DNA from: Antitrichia curtipendula
Lineage: Eukaryota; Streptophyta; Bryopsida; Hypnales; Leucodontaceae
Direction of reading: 5' to 3'
NCBI GenBank assembly: GCA_951230915.1
Contig: OX579637.1
Location: 2,418,001 to 2,482,000, forward strand
DNA length: 64,000 bases
The translations under genes were made by a program, and so were the position numbers. This document shows, one piece after another, positions 1 to 13,085 of this stretch (position 1 is its first letter; every line of letters begins with the position of its first letter). The notes beneath the pieces are model-generated. The model was not told the origin of the DNA. It ran no database searches and saw only the letters and a program-made list of their open reading frames with translations.

Positions 1-967
1 TTAATTTGTACCGTGCACTTATTTAGTGACTCATGCATTTGTCATTCTCTAAAATACAGGGCTGGGCCATGATTTTGCGCTTCCAATGCAGATTAAGGAA
101 GTGGGTGGTGATTTGCATGGGGCCATGGATTTGATAGTAATGGAAAGAATATTTCCAACTTGTACATTTTTTTTAATTTGTATCGTGCACTTATTTAGTG
201 ACTCATGTCTTTGTCATTCTCTAAAATACAGGGTTGGGCCATTCTTTTGCGCTTCCAATACAAATTAAAAGAAATGGGTGGTGATTTGCATGGGGCCATG
301 GATTTGATAGTAATGGAAAGAATATTTCCAACTTCTACATTTTTTTTAATTTGTATCGTGCACTTATTTAGTGACTCATGCATTTGTCATTCTCTAAGTT
401 ACAGGGCTGAACCATTCATTTGCGTTTCCAATACAATTTAAATAAAATGGGTGGTGATTTGCATGGGGCCATGGATTTGATAGTAATGGAAAGAATATTT
501 CCAACTTGTACATTTTTTTAAATTTGTATCGTGCACTTATTTAGTGACTCATGCATTTGTCATTCTCTGAGATACATGGCTGGACCATTCTTTCGCGGGT
601 CCAATACAAATTAAAGAAAATGGGTGGTGATTTGCATGGGGCCATGGATTTGATAGTAATGGAATGAATATTTTCAACTTGTACATTCTGCTTAATTTGT
701 ATCGTGCACTTATTTAGTGACTCATGCATTTGTCATTCTCTAAAATACAGGGCTGGGCCATTCTTTTGCGCTTCCAATACAAATTAAAGAAATGGGTGGT
801 GACTTGCATGGGGCCATCGATTTGATAGTAATGGAATGAATATTTTCAACTTGTAATTTTTTTTTTAGTTTGTATCGTGCGCTTACATAGTGACTCATGG
901 ATTTCTCATTCCCTAAAATACAGGACTATATCATTCTTTTGCGGGTCCAATACAAATTAAAGAAAGT

Positions 968-1139
968 GGGTGGTGATGTGATTGCGGTCTTGGATTTGAA
1001 AGTAATGGAAACAATATTTCCAACTTGCACATTCTTTTTAATTTGTATCGTGCACTTATTTAGTGACTCATGCATTTGTCATTCTCTAAAATACAGGGCT
1101 GGGCCATGATTTTGCGCTTCCAATGCAGATTAAAGAAGT
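968..1139 (+). repeat. Diverged GATGTG-type monomer, copy 1
   Basis: This monomer reads GATGTGATTGCGGTCTTGG where ordinary monomers read GATTTGCATGGGGCCATGG, followed by GGATTTGAAAGTAATGG. It therefore lacks the ATTTGCAT element, the CATGG-GG-CCATG dyad and the CCATGG site. The joint before it reads ACTATATCATTC in place of the GGGCC or GGACC form. It is the most diverged of the seven copies (GATTGCGG against GAATGCGG in the others). Confidence 0.85.
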
Positions 1140-3731
1140 AGGTGGTGATTTGCATGGGGCCATGGATTTGATAGTAATGGAAAGAATATTTTCAACTTGT
1201 ACATTTTTTTTAATTTGTATCGTGCACTTATTTAGTGACTCATGTATTTGTCATTCTCTAAAATACAGGGCTGGGCCATTCTTTTGCGCTTCCAATGCAG
1301 ATTAAAGAAATGGGTGGTGATTTGCATGGGGCCATGGATTTGATAGTTATGGAAAGAATATTTCCAACTTGTACATTTTTCTTAATTTGTAACATGCACT
1401 TATTTAGTAACTCATGCATTTGTCATTCTCTAAATTACAGGGCAGACCCATTCATTTGCGCTTCCATTACAAATTAAAGAAAATGGGTGGTGATTTGCAT
1501 GGGGCCATGGATTTGATAGTAATGGAATGAATATTTCCAACTTCTACATTTTTCTTAATTTGTAACGTGCACTTATTTAGTGACTCATGCATTTTTCATT
1601 CTCTAAAATACAGGGCTGGGCCATTCTTTTGCGCTTCCAATGCAGATTAAAGAAATGGGTGGTGGTTTGCATGGGGCCATGGATTTGATAGTAATGGAAA
1701 GAATATTTCCAACTTGTGCATTTTTCTTAATTTGTACCGTGCACTTATTTAGTGACTCATGCATTTGTCATTCTCTAAAATACAGGGCTGGGCCATGATT
1801 TTGCGCTTCCAATGCAGATTAAAGAAGTGGGTGGTGATTTGCATGGGCCCATGGATTTGATAGTAATGGAAAGAATATTTCCAACTTGTACATTTTTCTT
1901 AATTTGTATCGTGCACTTATTTAGTGACTCATGCATTTGTCATTCACTAAAATACAGGGTTGGGCCATTCTTTTGCGCTTCCAATACAACTTAAAAGAAG
2001 TGGGTGGTGATTTGCATGGGGCCATGGATTTGATAGTAATGGAAAGAACACTTCCAACTTGTACATTTTTCTTAATTTGTAACATGCACTTATTTAGTGA
2101 CTCATGCATTTGTCATTATCTAAAATACAGGGCTGGGCCATTCTTTTGCGCTTCCAATACAAATTAAAAAAAAATGGGTGGTGATTTGCATGGGGCCATG
2201 GATTTGATAGTAATGGAAAGAACACTTCCAACTTGTACATTTTTCTTAATTTGTAACATGCACTTATTTAGTGACTCATGCATTTGTCATTCTCTAAAAT
2301 ACAGGGCTGGGCCATTCTTTTGCGCTTCCAATACAAATTAAAAGAAATGGGTGGTGATTTGCATGGGGCCATGGATTTGATAGTAATGGAAAGAATATTT
2401 CCAACTTGTACATTTTTCTTAATTTGTATCGTGCACTTATTTAGTGACTCATGCATTTGTCATTCACTAAAATACAGGGTTGGGCCATTCTTTTGCGCTT
2501 CCAATACAACTTAAAAGAAGTGGGTGGTGATTTGCATGGGGCCATGGATTTGATAGTAATGGAATGAATATTTTCAATTTGTACATTCTTCTTAAATTGT
2601 ATCGTGCACTTATTTAGTGACTCATGCATTTGTCATTCTCTAAAATACAGGGCTGCGCCATTCTTTTGCGTTTTCAATACAAATTAAAAGAAATGGGTGG
2701 TGATTTGCATGGGGCCATGGATTTGATAGTAATGGAAAGAATATTTCCAACTTGTACATTCTTTTTAATTTGTATCGTGCACTTATTTAGTGACTCATGG
2801 ATTTGTCATTCTCTAAATTACGGGGCTGACCCATTCATTTGCGCTTCCAATACAAATTAAAGAAAATGATTGGTGATTTGCATGGGGCCATGGATTTGAT
2901 AGTAATGGAAAGAATATTTTCAACTTCTACATTTTTTTCAATTTGAATCATGCACTTATTTAGTGACTCATGTATTTGTCATTCTCTGAGATACAGGGCT
3001 GGACCATTCTTTTGCGCTTCCAATACAAATTAAAGAAAATGGGTGGTGATTTGCATGGGGCCATGGATTTGATAGTAATGGAAAGAATATTTTCAACTTG
3101 TAAATTTTTTTTAGTTTGTATCGTGCCCTTATTTAGTGACTCATGCATTTGTCATTCTCTAAAATACAGGGCTGGGCCATTCTTTTGCGCTTCCAATACA
3201 CATTAAAAGAAATGGGTGGTGATTTGCATGGGGCCATGGATTTGATAGTAATGGAAAGAATATTTCCAACTTCTAGATTTTTTTTAATTTGAATCGTGCA
3301 CTTATTTAGTGACTCATGCATTTGTCATTCTCTAAAATACAGGGCTGGGCCATTCTTTTGCGCTTCCAATACAAATTAAAGAAATGGGTGGTGATTTGCA
3401 TGGGGCCATGGATTTGATAGTAATGGAAAGAATATTTCCAGCTTCTAGATTTTTTTTAATTTGAATCATGCACTTATTTAGTGACTCATGCATTTGTCAT
3501 TCTCTGAGAAACATGGGTGGACCATTCTTGTGCGGGTCCAATACAAATTGAAAAAAATGGGTGGTGATTTGGATGGGGCCATGGATTTGATAGTAATGGA
3601 AAGAATATTTTCAAATTGTACATTCTTCTTAGTTTGTGTCGTGCACTTATTTAGTGACTCATGCATTTGTCATTCTCTAAATTACAGGGCAGACCCATTC
3701 ATTTGCGCTTCCATTACAAATTAAAGAAAGT

Positions 3732-3904
3732 GGGTGGTGATGTGAATGCGGTCTTGGATTTGAAAGTAAAGGAAAGAATATTTCCAACTTGCACATTCTT
3801 TTTCATTTGTATCGTGCACTTATTTAGTGACGCATGCATTTGTCATTCTCTAAAATATAGGGCTGGGCCATTCTTTTGCGCTTCCAATACAAATTAAAAG
3901 AAAT
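3732..3904 (+). repeat. Diverged GATGTG-type monomer, copy 2
   Basis: Same GATGTGAATGCGGTCTTGG core as the other copies, with AAGTAAAGG in place of AAGTAATGG. Unlike most of the others, it is preceded by a CAGACCCATTCATTTGCGC joint rather than the ACTATACCATTC joint, which suggests a recombination point between joint and core. Confidence 0.85.
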
Positions 3905-4767
3905 GGATGGTGATTTGCATGGGGCCATGGATTTGATAGTAATGGAAAGAATATTTTCAAATTGTACATTCTTCTTAATTGGAATTGTGCACTTATTTAG
4001 TGACTCATGCATTTGTCATTCTGTAAAATACAGGGCTGTGCCATTCTTTTGCGCTTCCAATACAAATTAAAAGAAATGGGTGGTGATTTGCATGGGGCCA
4101 TGGATTTGATAGTAATGGAAAGAATATTTTCAAATTGTACATTCTTCTTAATTTGTATCGTGCACTTATTTAGTGACTCATGCATTTGTCATTTTCTGAG
4201 ATACAGGGCTGGGCCATTCTTTTGCGCTTCTAATACAAATTAAAGAAATGGGTGGTGATTTGCATGGGGCCATGGATTTGATAGTAATGGAAAGAATATC
4301 TTCAAATTGTACATTCATCTTAATTTGTATCGTGCACTTATTTAGTGACTCATGCATTTGTCATTCTCTAAAATACAGGGCTGGGCCATTCTTTTGCGCT
4401 TCCAATACAAATTAAAAGAAATGGGTGCTGATTTGCATGGGGTCATGGATTTGATAGTAATGGAAAGAATATTTCCAACTTCTACATTTTTTTTAATTTG
4501 AATCATGCACTTATTTAGTGACTCATGTATTTTTCATTCTCTGAGATACTGGGCTGGGCCATTCTTTTGCGCTTCTAATACAAATTAAAGAAATGGGTGG
4601 TGATTTGGATGGGGCCATGGATTTGATAGTAATGGAAAGAGTATTTTCAACTTGTAAATTTTTTTTAGTTTGTATCGTGTACTTATTTAGTGACTCATGC
4701 ATTTGTCATTCCCTAAAATACAGGACTATACCATTCTTTTGCGGGTCCAATACAAATTAAAGAAAGT

Positions 4768-4940
4768 GGGTGGTGATGTGAATGCGGTCTTGGATTTGAA
4801 AGTAATGGAAAGAATATTTCCAACTTGCACATTCTTTTTAATTTGTATCGTGCACTTATTTAGTGACTCATGTATTTGTCATTCTCTAAAATACAGGGCT
4901 GGGCCATTCTTTTGGGCTTCCAATACAAATTAAAAGTAAT
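4768..4940 (+). repeat. Diverged GATGTG-type monomer, copy 3
   Basis: Carries GATGTGAATGCGGTCTTGG and is preceded by the ACTATACCATTCTTTTGCGG joint. It lies inside the first copy of the 1,725-bp duplication, so copy 4 is its direct duplicate. Confidence 0.88.
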
Positions 4941-6492
4941 GGGTGGTGATTTGCATGGGGCCATGGATTTGATAGTAATGGAAAGAATATTTTCAAATTG
5001 TACATTCTTCTTAATTTGTATCGTGCACTTATTTAGTGACTCATGCATTTGTCATTCTCTAAAATACAGGGCTGGGCCATTCTTTTGCGCTTCCAATAAA
5101 AATTAAAGAAATGGGTGGTGATTTGCATGGGGCCATGGATTTGATAGTAATGGAAAGAATATTTTCAACTTGTAAATTTTTCTTAATTTGTATCGTGCAC
5201 TTATTTAGTGACTCATGCATTTGTCATTCTCTAAAATACAGGGCTGGGCCATTCTTTTGCGCTTCCAATGCAGATTAAAGAAACGGGTGGTGATTTGCAT
5301 GGGGCCATGGATTTGATAGTAATGGAAAAAATATTTCCAACTTCTAGATTTTTTTTAATTTCAATCGTGCACTTATTTAGTGACTCATGTATTTGTCATT
5401 CTCTAAAATACAGGGCTGGGCCATTCTTTTGGGCGTCCAATACAAATTAAAAGAAATGGGTGGTGATTTGAATGGGGCCATGGATTTGATAGTAATGGAT
5501 AGAATATTTTCAAGTTGTACATTCTTCTTAATTGGTATGGTGCACTTATTTAGTGACTCATGCATTTGTCATTCTCTAAAATACAGGGCTGGGCCATTCT
5601 TTTGCGCTTCCAATGCAGATTAAAGAAACGGGTGGTGATTTGCATGGGGCCATGGATTTGATAGTAATGGAAAGAATATTTTCAAATTGTACATTCTTCT
5701 TAATTGGAATTGTGCACTTATTTAGTGACTCATGCATTTGTCATTCTGTAAAATACAGGGCTGTGCCATTCTTTTGCGCTTCCAATACAAATTAAAAGAA
5801 ATGGGTGGTGATTTGCATGGGGCCATGGATTTGATAGTAATGGAAAGAATATTTTCAAATTGTACATTCTTCTTAATTTGTATCGTGCACTTATTTAGTG
5901 ACTCATGCATTTGTCATTTTCTGAGATACAGGGCTGGGCCATTCTTTTGCGCTTCTAATACAAATTAAAGAAATGGGTGGTGATTTGCATGGGGCCATGG
6001 ATTTGATAGTAATGGAAAGAATATCTTCAAATTGTACATTCATCTTAATTTGTATCGTGCACTTATTTAGTGACTCATGCATTTGTCATTCTCTAAAATA
6101 CAGGGCTGGGCCATTCTTTTGCGCTTCCAATACAAATTAAAAGAAATGGGTGCTGATTTGCATGGGGTCATGGATTTGATAGTAATGGAAAGAATATTTC
6201 CAACTTCTACATTTTTTTTAATTTGAATCATGCACTTATTTAGTGACTCATGTATTTTTCATTCTCTGAGATACTGGGCTGGGCCATTCTTTTGCGCTTC
6301 TAATACAAATTAAAGAAATGGGTGGTGATTTGGATGGGGCCATGGATTTGATAGTAATGGAAAGAGTATTTTCAACTTGTAAATTTTTTTTAGTTTGTAT
6401 CGTGTACTTATTTAGTGACTCATGCATTTGTCATTCCCTAAAATACAGGACTATACCATTCTTTTGCGGGTCCAATACAAATTAAAGAAAGT

Positions 6493-6665
6493 GGGTGGTG
6501 ATGTGAATGCGGTCTTGGATTTGAAAGTAATGGAAAGAATATTTCCAACTTGCACATTCTTTTTAATTTGTATCGTGCACTTATTTAGTGACTCATGTAT
6601 TTGTCATTCTCTAAAATACAGGGCTGGGCCATTCTTTTGGGCTTCCAATACAAATTAAAAGTAAT
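6493..6665 (+). repeat. Diverged GATGTG-type monomer, copy 4
   Basis: Exact counterpart of copy 3 in the second half of the 1,725-bp duplication: same core, same ACTATACC joint and same flanking variants at +1,725 bp. Confidence 0.88.
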
Positions 6666-8562
6666 GGGTGGTGATTTGCATGGGGCCATGGATTTGATAG
6701 TAATGGAAAGAATATTTTCAAATTGTACATTCTTCTTAATTTGTATCGTGCACTTATTTAGTGACTCATGCATTTGTCATTCTCTAAAATACAGGGCTGG
6801 GCCATTCTTTTGCGCTTCCAATAAAAATTAAAGAAATGGGTGGTGATTTGCATGGGGCCATGGATTTGATAGTAATGGAAAGAATATTTTCAACTTGTAA
6901 ATTTTTCTTAATTTGTATCGTGCACTTATTTAGTGACTCATGCATTTGTCATTCTCTAAAATACAGGGCTGGGCCATTCTTTTGCGCTTCCAATGCAGAT
7001 TAAAGAAACGGGTGGTGATTTGCATGGGGCCATGGATTTGATAGTAATGGAAAAAATATTTCCAACTTCTAGATTTTTTTTAATTTCAATCGTGCACTTA
7101 TTTAGTGACTCATGTATTTGTCATTCTCTAAAATACAGGGCTGGGCCATTCTTTTGGGCGTCCAATACAAATTAAAAGAAATGGGTGGTGATTTGAATGG
7201 GGCCATGGATTTGATAGTAATGGATAGAATATTTTCAAGTTGTACATTCTTCTTAATTGGTATGGTGCACTTATTTAGTGACTCATGCATTTGTCATTCT
7301 CTAAAATACAGGGCTGGGCCATTCTTTTGCGCTTCCAATACAAATTAAAGAAATGGGTGGTGATTTGCATGGGGCCATGGATTTGATAGTAATGGAAAGA
7401 ATATTTCCAACTTCTAGATTTTTTTTAATTTGAATCGTGCACTTATTTAGTGACTCATGTATTTGTCATTCTCTAAAATACAGGGCTGGGCCATTCTTTT
7501 GGGCCTCCAATACAAATTAAAAGAAATGGGTGGTGATTTGAGTGGGGCCATGGATTTGATAGTAATGGAAAGAATATTTCCAAATTGTACATTCTTCTTA
7601 ATTTGAATTGTGCACTTATTTAGTGATTCATGCATTTGTCATTCTCTTAAATACAGGGCTGGGCCATTCTTTTGCGCTTCCAATGCAGATTAAAGAAATG
7701 GGTGGTGGTTTGCATGGGGCCATGGATTTGATAGTAATGGAAAGAATATTTCCAACTTCTAGATTTTTTTTAATTTGAATCGTGCACTTATTTAGTGACT
7801 CATGTATTTGTCATTCTCTAAACTACAGGGCCGGGCCATTCTTTTGGGCTTCCTATCCAAAAAACAGAAATGGGTGGTGATTTGCATGGGGCCATGGATT
7901 TGATAGTAATGGAAAGAATATTTCCAACTTCTAGATTTTTTTTAATTTGAATCGTGCACTTATTTAGTGACTCATGTATTTGTCATTCTCTAAACTACAG
8001 GGCCGGGCCATTCTTTTGGGCTTCCAATCCAAAAAACAGAAATGGGTGGTGATTTGCATGGGGCCATGGATTTGATAGTAATGGAAAGAATATTTCCAAC
8101 TTCTAGATTTTTTTTAATTTGAATCGTGCACTTATTTAGTGACTCATGTATTTGTCATTCTCTAAAATACTGGGCTGGGCCATTCTTTTGCGCTTCCAAT
8201 ACAAATTAAAAGAAATGGGTGGTGATTTGCATGGGGCCATGGATTTGATAGTTATGGAAAGAATATTTTCAAATTGTTTATTTTTTTTAATTTGTACCGT
8301 GCACTTATTTAGTGACTCATGCATTTGTCATTCTCTGAGATACATGGCTGGACCATTCTTTTGCGAGTCCAATACAAATTAAAAAAAATGGGTGGTGATT
8401 TGAATGGGGCCATGGATTTGATAGTAATGGAAAGAATATTTTCAACTTGTAAATTTTTTTTAGTTTGTATCGTGTACTTATTTAGTGACTCATGCATTTG
8501 TCATTCCCTAAAATACAGGACTATACCATTCTTTTGCGGGTCCAATACAAATTAAAGAAAGT

Positions 8563-8735
8563 GGGTGGTGATGTGAATGCGGTCTTGGATTTGAAAGTAA
8601 TGGAAAGAATATTTCCAACTTGCACATTCTTTTTAATTTGTATCGTGCACTTATTTAGTGACTCATGCATTTGTCATTCTCTAAAATACAGGGCTGGGCC
8701 ATTCTTTTGGGCTTCCAATACAAATTAAAAGAAAT
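8563..8735 (+). repeat. Diverged GATGTG-type monomer, copy 5
   Basis: Carries the GATGTGAATGCGGTCTTGG core with the ACTATACCATTC joint, twelve monomers (2,070 bp) after copy 4. The monomer before it has the AACTTGTAAATT variant and GTGTACTT, as also before copies 3 and 4, so the pair was probably copied together. Confidence 0.87.
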
Positions 8736-9419
8736 GGGTGGTGATTTGCATGGGGCCATGGATTTGATAGTAATGGAAAGAATATTTTCAAATTGTTCAT
8801 TCATCTTAATTTGTATCGTGCACTTATTTAGTGACTCATGCATTTGTCATTCTCTAAAATACAGGGCTGGGCCATTCTTTTGCGTTTCCAATACAAATTA
8901 AAGAAATGGGTGGTGATTTGCATGGGGCCATGGATTTGATAGTAATCGAAAGAATATTTCCAACTTCTACATTTTTTTGAATTTGAATCATGCACTTATT
9001 TAGTGACTCATGTATTTTTCATTCTCTGAGATACTGGGCTGGGCCATTGTTTTGCGCTTCCAATACAAATTAAAGAAAATGGGTGGTGATTTGCATGGGG
9101 CCATGGATTTGATACTAATGGAAAGAATATTTCCAACTTCTTCATTTTTTTTAATTTGTACCGTGCACTTATTTAGTGACTCATGCATATGTCATTCTCT
9201 GAGATACATGGCTGGACCATTCTTTTGCGGGTCCAATACAAATTAAAAAAAATGGGTGGTGATTTGAATGGGGCCATGGATTTGATAGTAATGGAAAGAA
9301 TATTTTCAACTTGTAAATTTTTTTTAATTTGTATCGTGCACTTATTTAGTGACTCATGCATTTGTCATTCTCTAAAATACAGGGCTGGGCCATTCTTTTG
9401 CGCTTCCAATGCAGATTAA

Positions 9420-12350
9420 AGAAACGGGTGGTGATTTGCATGGGGCCATGGATTTGATAGTAATGGAAAGAATATTTCCAACTTCTAGATTTTTTTTAAT
9501 TTCAATCGTGCACTTATTTAGTGACTCATGTATTTGTCATTCTCTAAACTACAGGGCCGGGCCATTCTATTGGGCTTCCAATCCAAAAAACAGAAATGGG
9601 TGGTGATTTGCATGGGGCCATGGATTTGATAGTAATGGAAAGAATATTTTCAAGTTGTACATTCTTCTTAATTGGTATGGTGCACTTATTTAGTGACTCA
9701 TGCATTTGTCATTCTCTAAAATACAGGGCTGGGCCATTCTTTTGCGCTTCCAATACAAATTAAAGAAATGGGTGGTGATTTGCATGGGGCCATGGATTTG
9801 ATAGTAATGGAAAGAATATTTCCAACTTCTAGATTTTTTTAAATTTGAATCGTGCACTTATTTAGTGACTCATGTATTTGTCATTCTCTAAAATACAGGG
9901 CTGGGCCATTCTTTTGGGCTTCCAATACAAATTAAAGAAATGGGTGGTGATTTGCATGGGGCCATGGATTTGATAGTAATGGAAAGAATATTTTCAAGTT
10001 GTACATTCTTCTTAATTGGTATGGTGCACTTATTTAGTGACTCATGCATTTGTCATTCTCTAAAATACAGGGCTGGGCCATTCTTTTGCGCCTCCAATGC
10101 AGATTAAAGAAATGGGTGGTGGTTTGCATGGGGCCATGGATTTGATAATAATGGAAAGAATATTTCCAACTTCTAGATTTTTTTTAATTTGAATCGTGCA
10201 CTTATTTAGTGACTCATGTATTTGTCATTCTCTAAAATACAGGGCTGGGCCATTCTTTTGGGCTTCCAATACAAATTAAAGAAATGGGTGGTGATTTGCA
10301 TGGGGCCATGGATTTGATAGTAATGGAAAGAATATTTTCAAGTTGTACATTCTTCTTAATTGGTATGGTGCACGTATTTAGTGACTCATGCATTTGTCAT
10401 TCTCTAAAATACAGGGCTGGGCCATTCTTTTGCGCTTCCAATACAAATTAAAGAAATGGGTGGTGATTTGCATGGGGCCATGGATTTGATAGTAATGGAA
10501 AGAATATTTCCAACTTCTAGATTTTTTTTAATTTGAATCGTGCACTTATTTAGTGACTCATGTATTTGTCATTCTCTAAACTACAGGGCCGGGCCATTCT
10601 TTTGGGCTTCCAATCCAAAAAACAGAAATGGGTGGTGATTTGCATGGGGCCATGGATTTGATAGTAATGGAAAGAATATTTTCAAGTTGTACATTCGTCT
10701 TAATTTGTATCGTGCACTTATTTAGTGATTCATGCATTTGTCATTCTCTTAAATACAGGGCTGGGCCATTCTTTTGCGCTTCCAATGCAGATTAAAGAAA
10801 TGGGTGGTGGTTTGCATGGGGCCATGGATTTGATAGTAATGGAAAGAATATTTCCAACTTCTAGATTTTTTTTAATTTCAATCGTGCACTTATTTAGTGA
10901 CTCATGTATTTGTCATTCTCTAAACTACAGGGCCGGGCCATTCTTTTGGGCTTCCAATACAAATTAAAGAAATGGGTGGTGATTTGCATGGGGCCATGGA
11001 TTTGATAGTAATGGAAAGAATATTTTCAAGTTGTACATTCTTCTTAATTGGTATGGTGCACTTATTTAGTGACTCATGCATTTGTCATTCTCTAAAATAC
11101 AGGGCTGGGCCATTCTTTTGCGCTTCCAATACAAATTAAAGAAATGGGTGGTGATTTGCATGGGGCCATGGATTTGATAGTAATGGAAAGAATATTTCCA
11201 ACTTCTAGATTTTTTTTAATTTGAATCGTGCACTTATTTAGTGACTCATGTATTTGTCATTCTCTAAACTACAGGGCCGGGCCATTCTTTTGGGCTTCCA
11301 ATCCAAATTAAAAGAAATGGGTGGTGATTTGCATGGGGCCATGGATTTGATAGTAATGGAAAGAATATTTTCAAGTTGTACATTCTTCTTAATTGATATG
11401 GTGCACTTATTTAGTGACTCATGCATTTGTCATTCTCTAAAATACAGGGCTGGGCCATTCTTTTGCGCCTCCAATGCAGATTAAAGAAATGGGTGGTGGT
11501 TTGCATGGGGCCATGGATGTGATAGTAATGGAAAGAATATTTCCAACTTCTAGATTTCTTTTAATTTCAATCGTGCACTTATTTAGTGACTCATGTATTT
11601 GTCATTCTCTAAACTACAGGGCCGGGCCATTCTTTTGGGCTTCCAATACAAATTAAAGAAATGGGTGGTGATTTGCATGGGGCCATGGATTTGATAGTAA
11701 TGGAAAGAATATTTTCAAGTTGTACATTCTTCTTAATTGGTATGGTGCACTTATTTAGTGACTCATGCATTTGTCATTCTCTAAAATACAGGGCTGGGCC
11801 ATTCTTTTGCGCTTCCAATACAAATTAAAGAAATGGGTGGTGATTTGCATGGGGCCATGGATTTGATAGTAATGGAAAGAATATTTCCAACTTCTAGATT
11901 TTTTTTAATTTCAATCGTGCACTTATTTAGTGACTCATGTATTTGTCATTCTCTAAAATACTGGGCTGGGCCATTCTTTTGCGCTTCCAATACAAATTAA
12001 AGAAATGGGTGGTGATTTGCATGGGGCCATGGATTTGATAGTAATGGAAAGAATATTTTCAAGTTGTACATTCTTCTTAATTGGTATGGTGCACTTATTT
12101 AGTGACTCATGCATTTGTCATTCTCTAAAATACAGGGCTGGGCCATTCTTTTGCGCCTCCAATGCAGATTAAAGAAATGGGTGGTGGTTTGCATGGGGCC
12201 ATGGATTTGATAGTAATGGAAAGAATATTTCCAACTTCTAGATTTTTTTTAATTTGAATCGTGCACTTATTTAGTGACTCTAGTATTTGTCATTCTCTAA
12301 AATACAGGGCTGGGCCATTCTTTTGCGCTTCCAATACAAATTAAAGAAAT
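9420..12350. repeat. Satellite domain 2: alternating dimeric higher-order repeat (about 345 bp)
   Basis: Two monomer types alternate. Type A reads TTTTCAAGTTGTACATTC with TTAATTGGTATGG, TGCATTTG and ACAGGGCTGGGCC. Type B reads TTCCAACTTCTAGATT with AATTTGAATCG or AATTTCAATCG, TGTATTTG and often ACTACAGGGCCGGGCC with TTTTGGGCTTCC. Starting near 9,420 the order is B, A, B, A and so on up to about 12,350, with no break in alternation that I could see. Some B monomers also carry GGTGGTGGTTTGC. The same alternation resumes at about 14,050-15,900 and 16,800-18,480. This two-monomer structure is not present in the right-hand domain. Confidence 0.85.
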
Positions 12351-13085
12351 GGGTGGTGATTTGCATGGGGCCATGGATTTGATAGTAATGGAAAGAATAT
12401 TTCCAACTTCTACATTTTTTTAAATTTGAATCATGCACTTATTTAGTGACTCATGTATTTGTCATTCTCTAAACTACAGGGCCGGGCCATTCTTTTGGGC
12501 TTCCAATACAAATTAAAGAAAATGGGTGGTGATTTACATAGGGCCATGGATTTGATAGTAATGGAAAGAATATTTCCAACTTCTACATTTTTTTTAATTT
12601 GAATCGTGCACTTATTTAGTGACTCATGTATTTGTCATTCTCTAAAATACAGGGCTGGGCCATTCTTTTGGGCTTCCAATACAAATTAAAAGAAATGGGT
12701 GGTGATTTGCATGGGGCCATGGATTTGATAGTAATGGAAAAAATATTTCCAACTTCTACATTTTTTTTAATTTGAATCGTGCTTTTATTTAGTGACTCAT
12801 GCATTTGTCATTCCCTAAAATACAGGACTATACCATTCTTTTGCGGGTCCAATACAAATTAAAGAAAGTGGGTGGTGATGTGAATGCGGTCTTGGATTTG
12901 AAAGTAATGGAAAGAATATTTCCAACTTGCACATTCTTTTTAATTTGTATCGTGCACTTATTTAGTGACTCATGCATTTGTCATTCTCTGAGATACACGG
13001 CTGGACCATTCTTTTGCGGGTCTAATACAATTTAAAGAAAATGGGTGGTGATTTGCATAAGGCCATGGATTTGATAGTAATAGAA
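11900..13085. repeat. Left copy of 21-monomer duplication (offset 3,621 bp)
   Basis: This stretch recurs at about 15,521-16,706. Three private variants all give the same 3,621-bp offset: GACTCTAGTATTTG (CTAG at 12,280 and 15,901), ATACTGGGCTGGG (11,961 and 15,582) and the GATGTG-type monomer (12,870 and 16,491). On the left the two copies drift apart around AATTTCAATCG against AATTTGAATCG near 11,910. On the right they part near 13,085, where the second copy jumps to a different register (see the 16,703/16,704 junction). Confidence 0.85.
12870..13042 (+). repeat. Diverged GATGTG-type monomer, copy 6
   Basis: Same GATGTGAATGCGGTCTTGG core and ACTATACC joint as the copies to the left. The following joint already belongs to the GGACC family (GAGATACACGGCTGGACC), so this monomer marks the left edge of the first right-family island. 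Confidence 0.88.

Larger units (their letters stand above)
3908..7339. repeat. 10-monomer tandem duplication, unit 1,725 bp
   Basis: Bases 3,908-5,614 match 5,633-7,339 at a constant offset of 1,725 bp, about ten monomers of mixed 172/173 bp length. I found no difference inside the 1,707-bp match in the lines I compared, including rare private variants such as GGTGCTGATTTG, GGGGTCATGG and ATATCTTCAAATTG. The match breaks at both ends on single-base differences (3,907 A against 5,632 G; 5,615 G against 7,340 A). Near-identity against a diverged background means this duplication is recent, as expected from unequal crossing-over. Confidence 0.93.
1..9420. repeat. Satellite domain 1: diverged 172/173-bp monomers (left flank)
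   Basis: Most monomers here read GGGCTGGGCCATTCTTTTGCGCTTCC across the 3' part, with many private substitutions; a minority already show the GGACC/GGGTCC form (for example near 580 and 3,520). Monomer length alternates between 172 and 173 bp because the A-run before GGGTGGTG varies. Comparing two neighbours by hand (1,140-1,311 against the next monomer) gives about 16 substitutions plus an indel, whereas two neighbours in the right-hand domain (42,086-42,258 and the next) differ at one base. This looks like an older, less homogenised part of the array. The domain also contains five of the seven diverged GATGTG-type monomers and a 10-monomer duplication. The right boundary is approximate. Confidence 0.85.
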
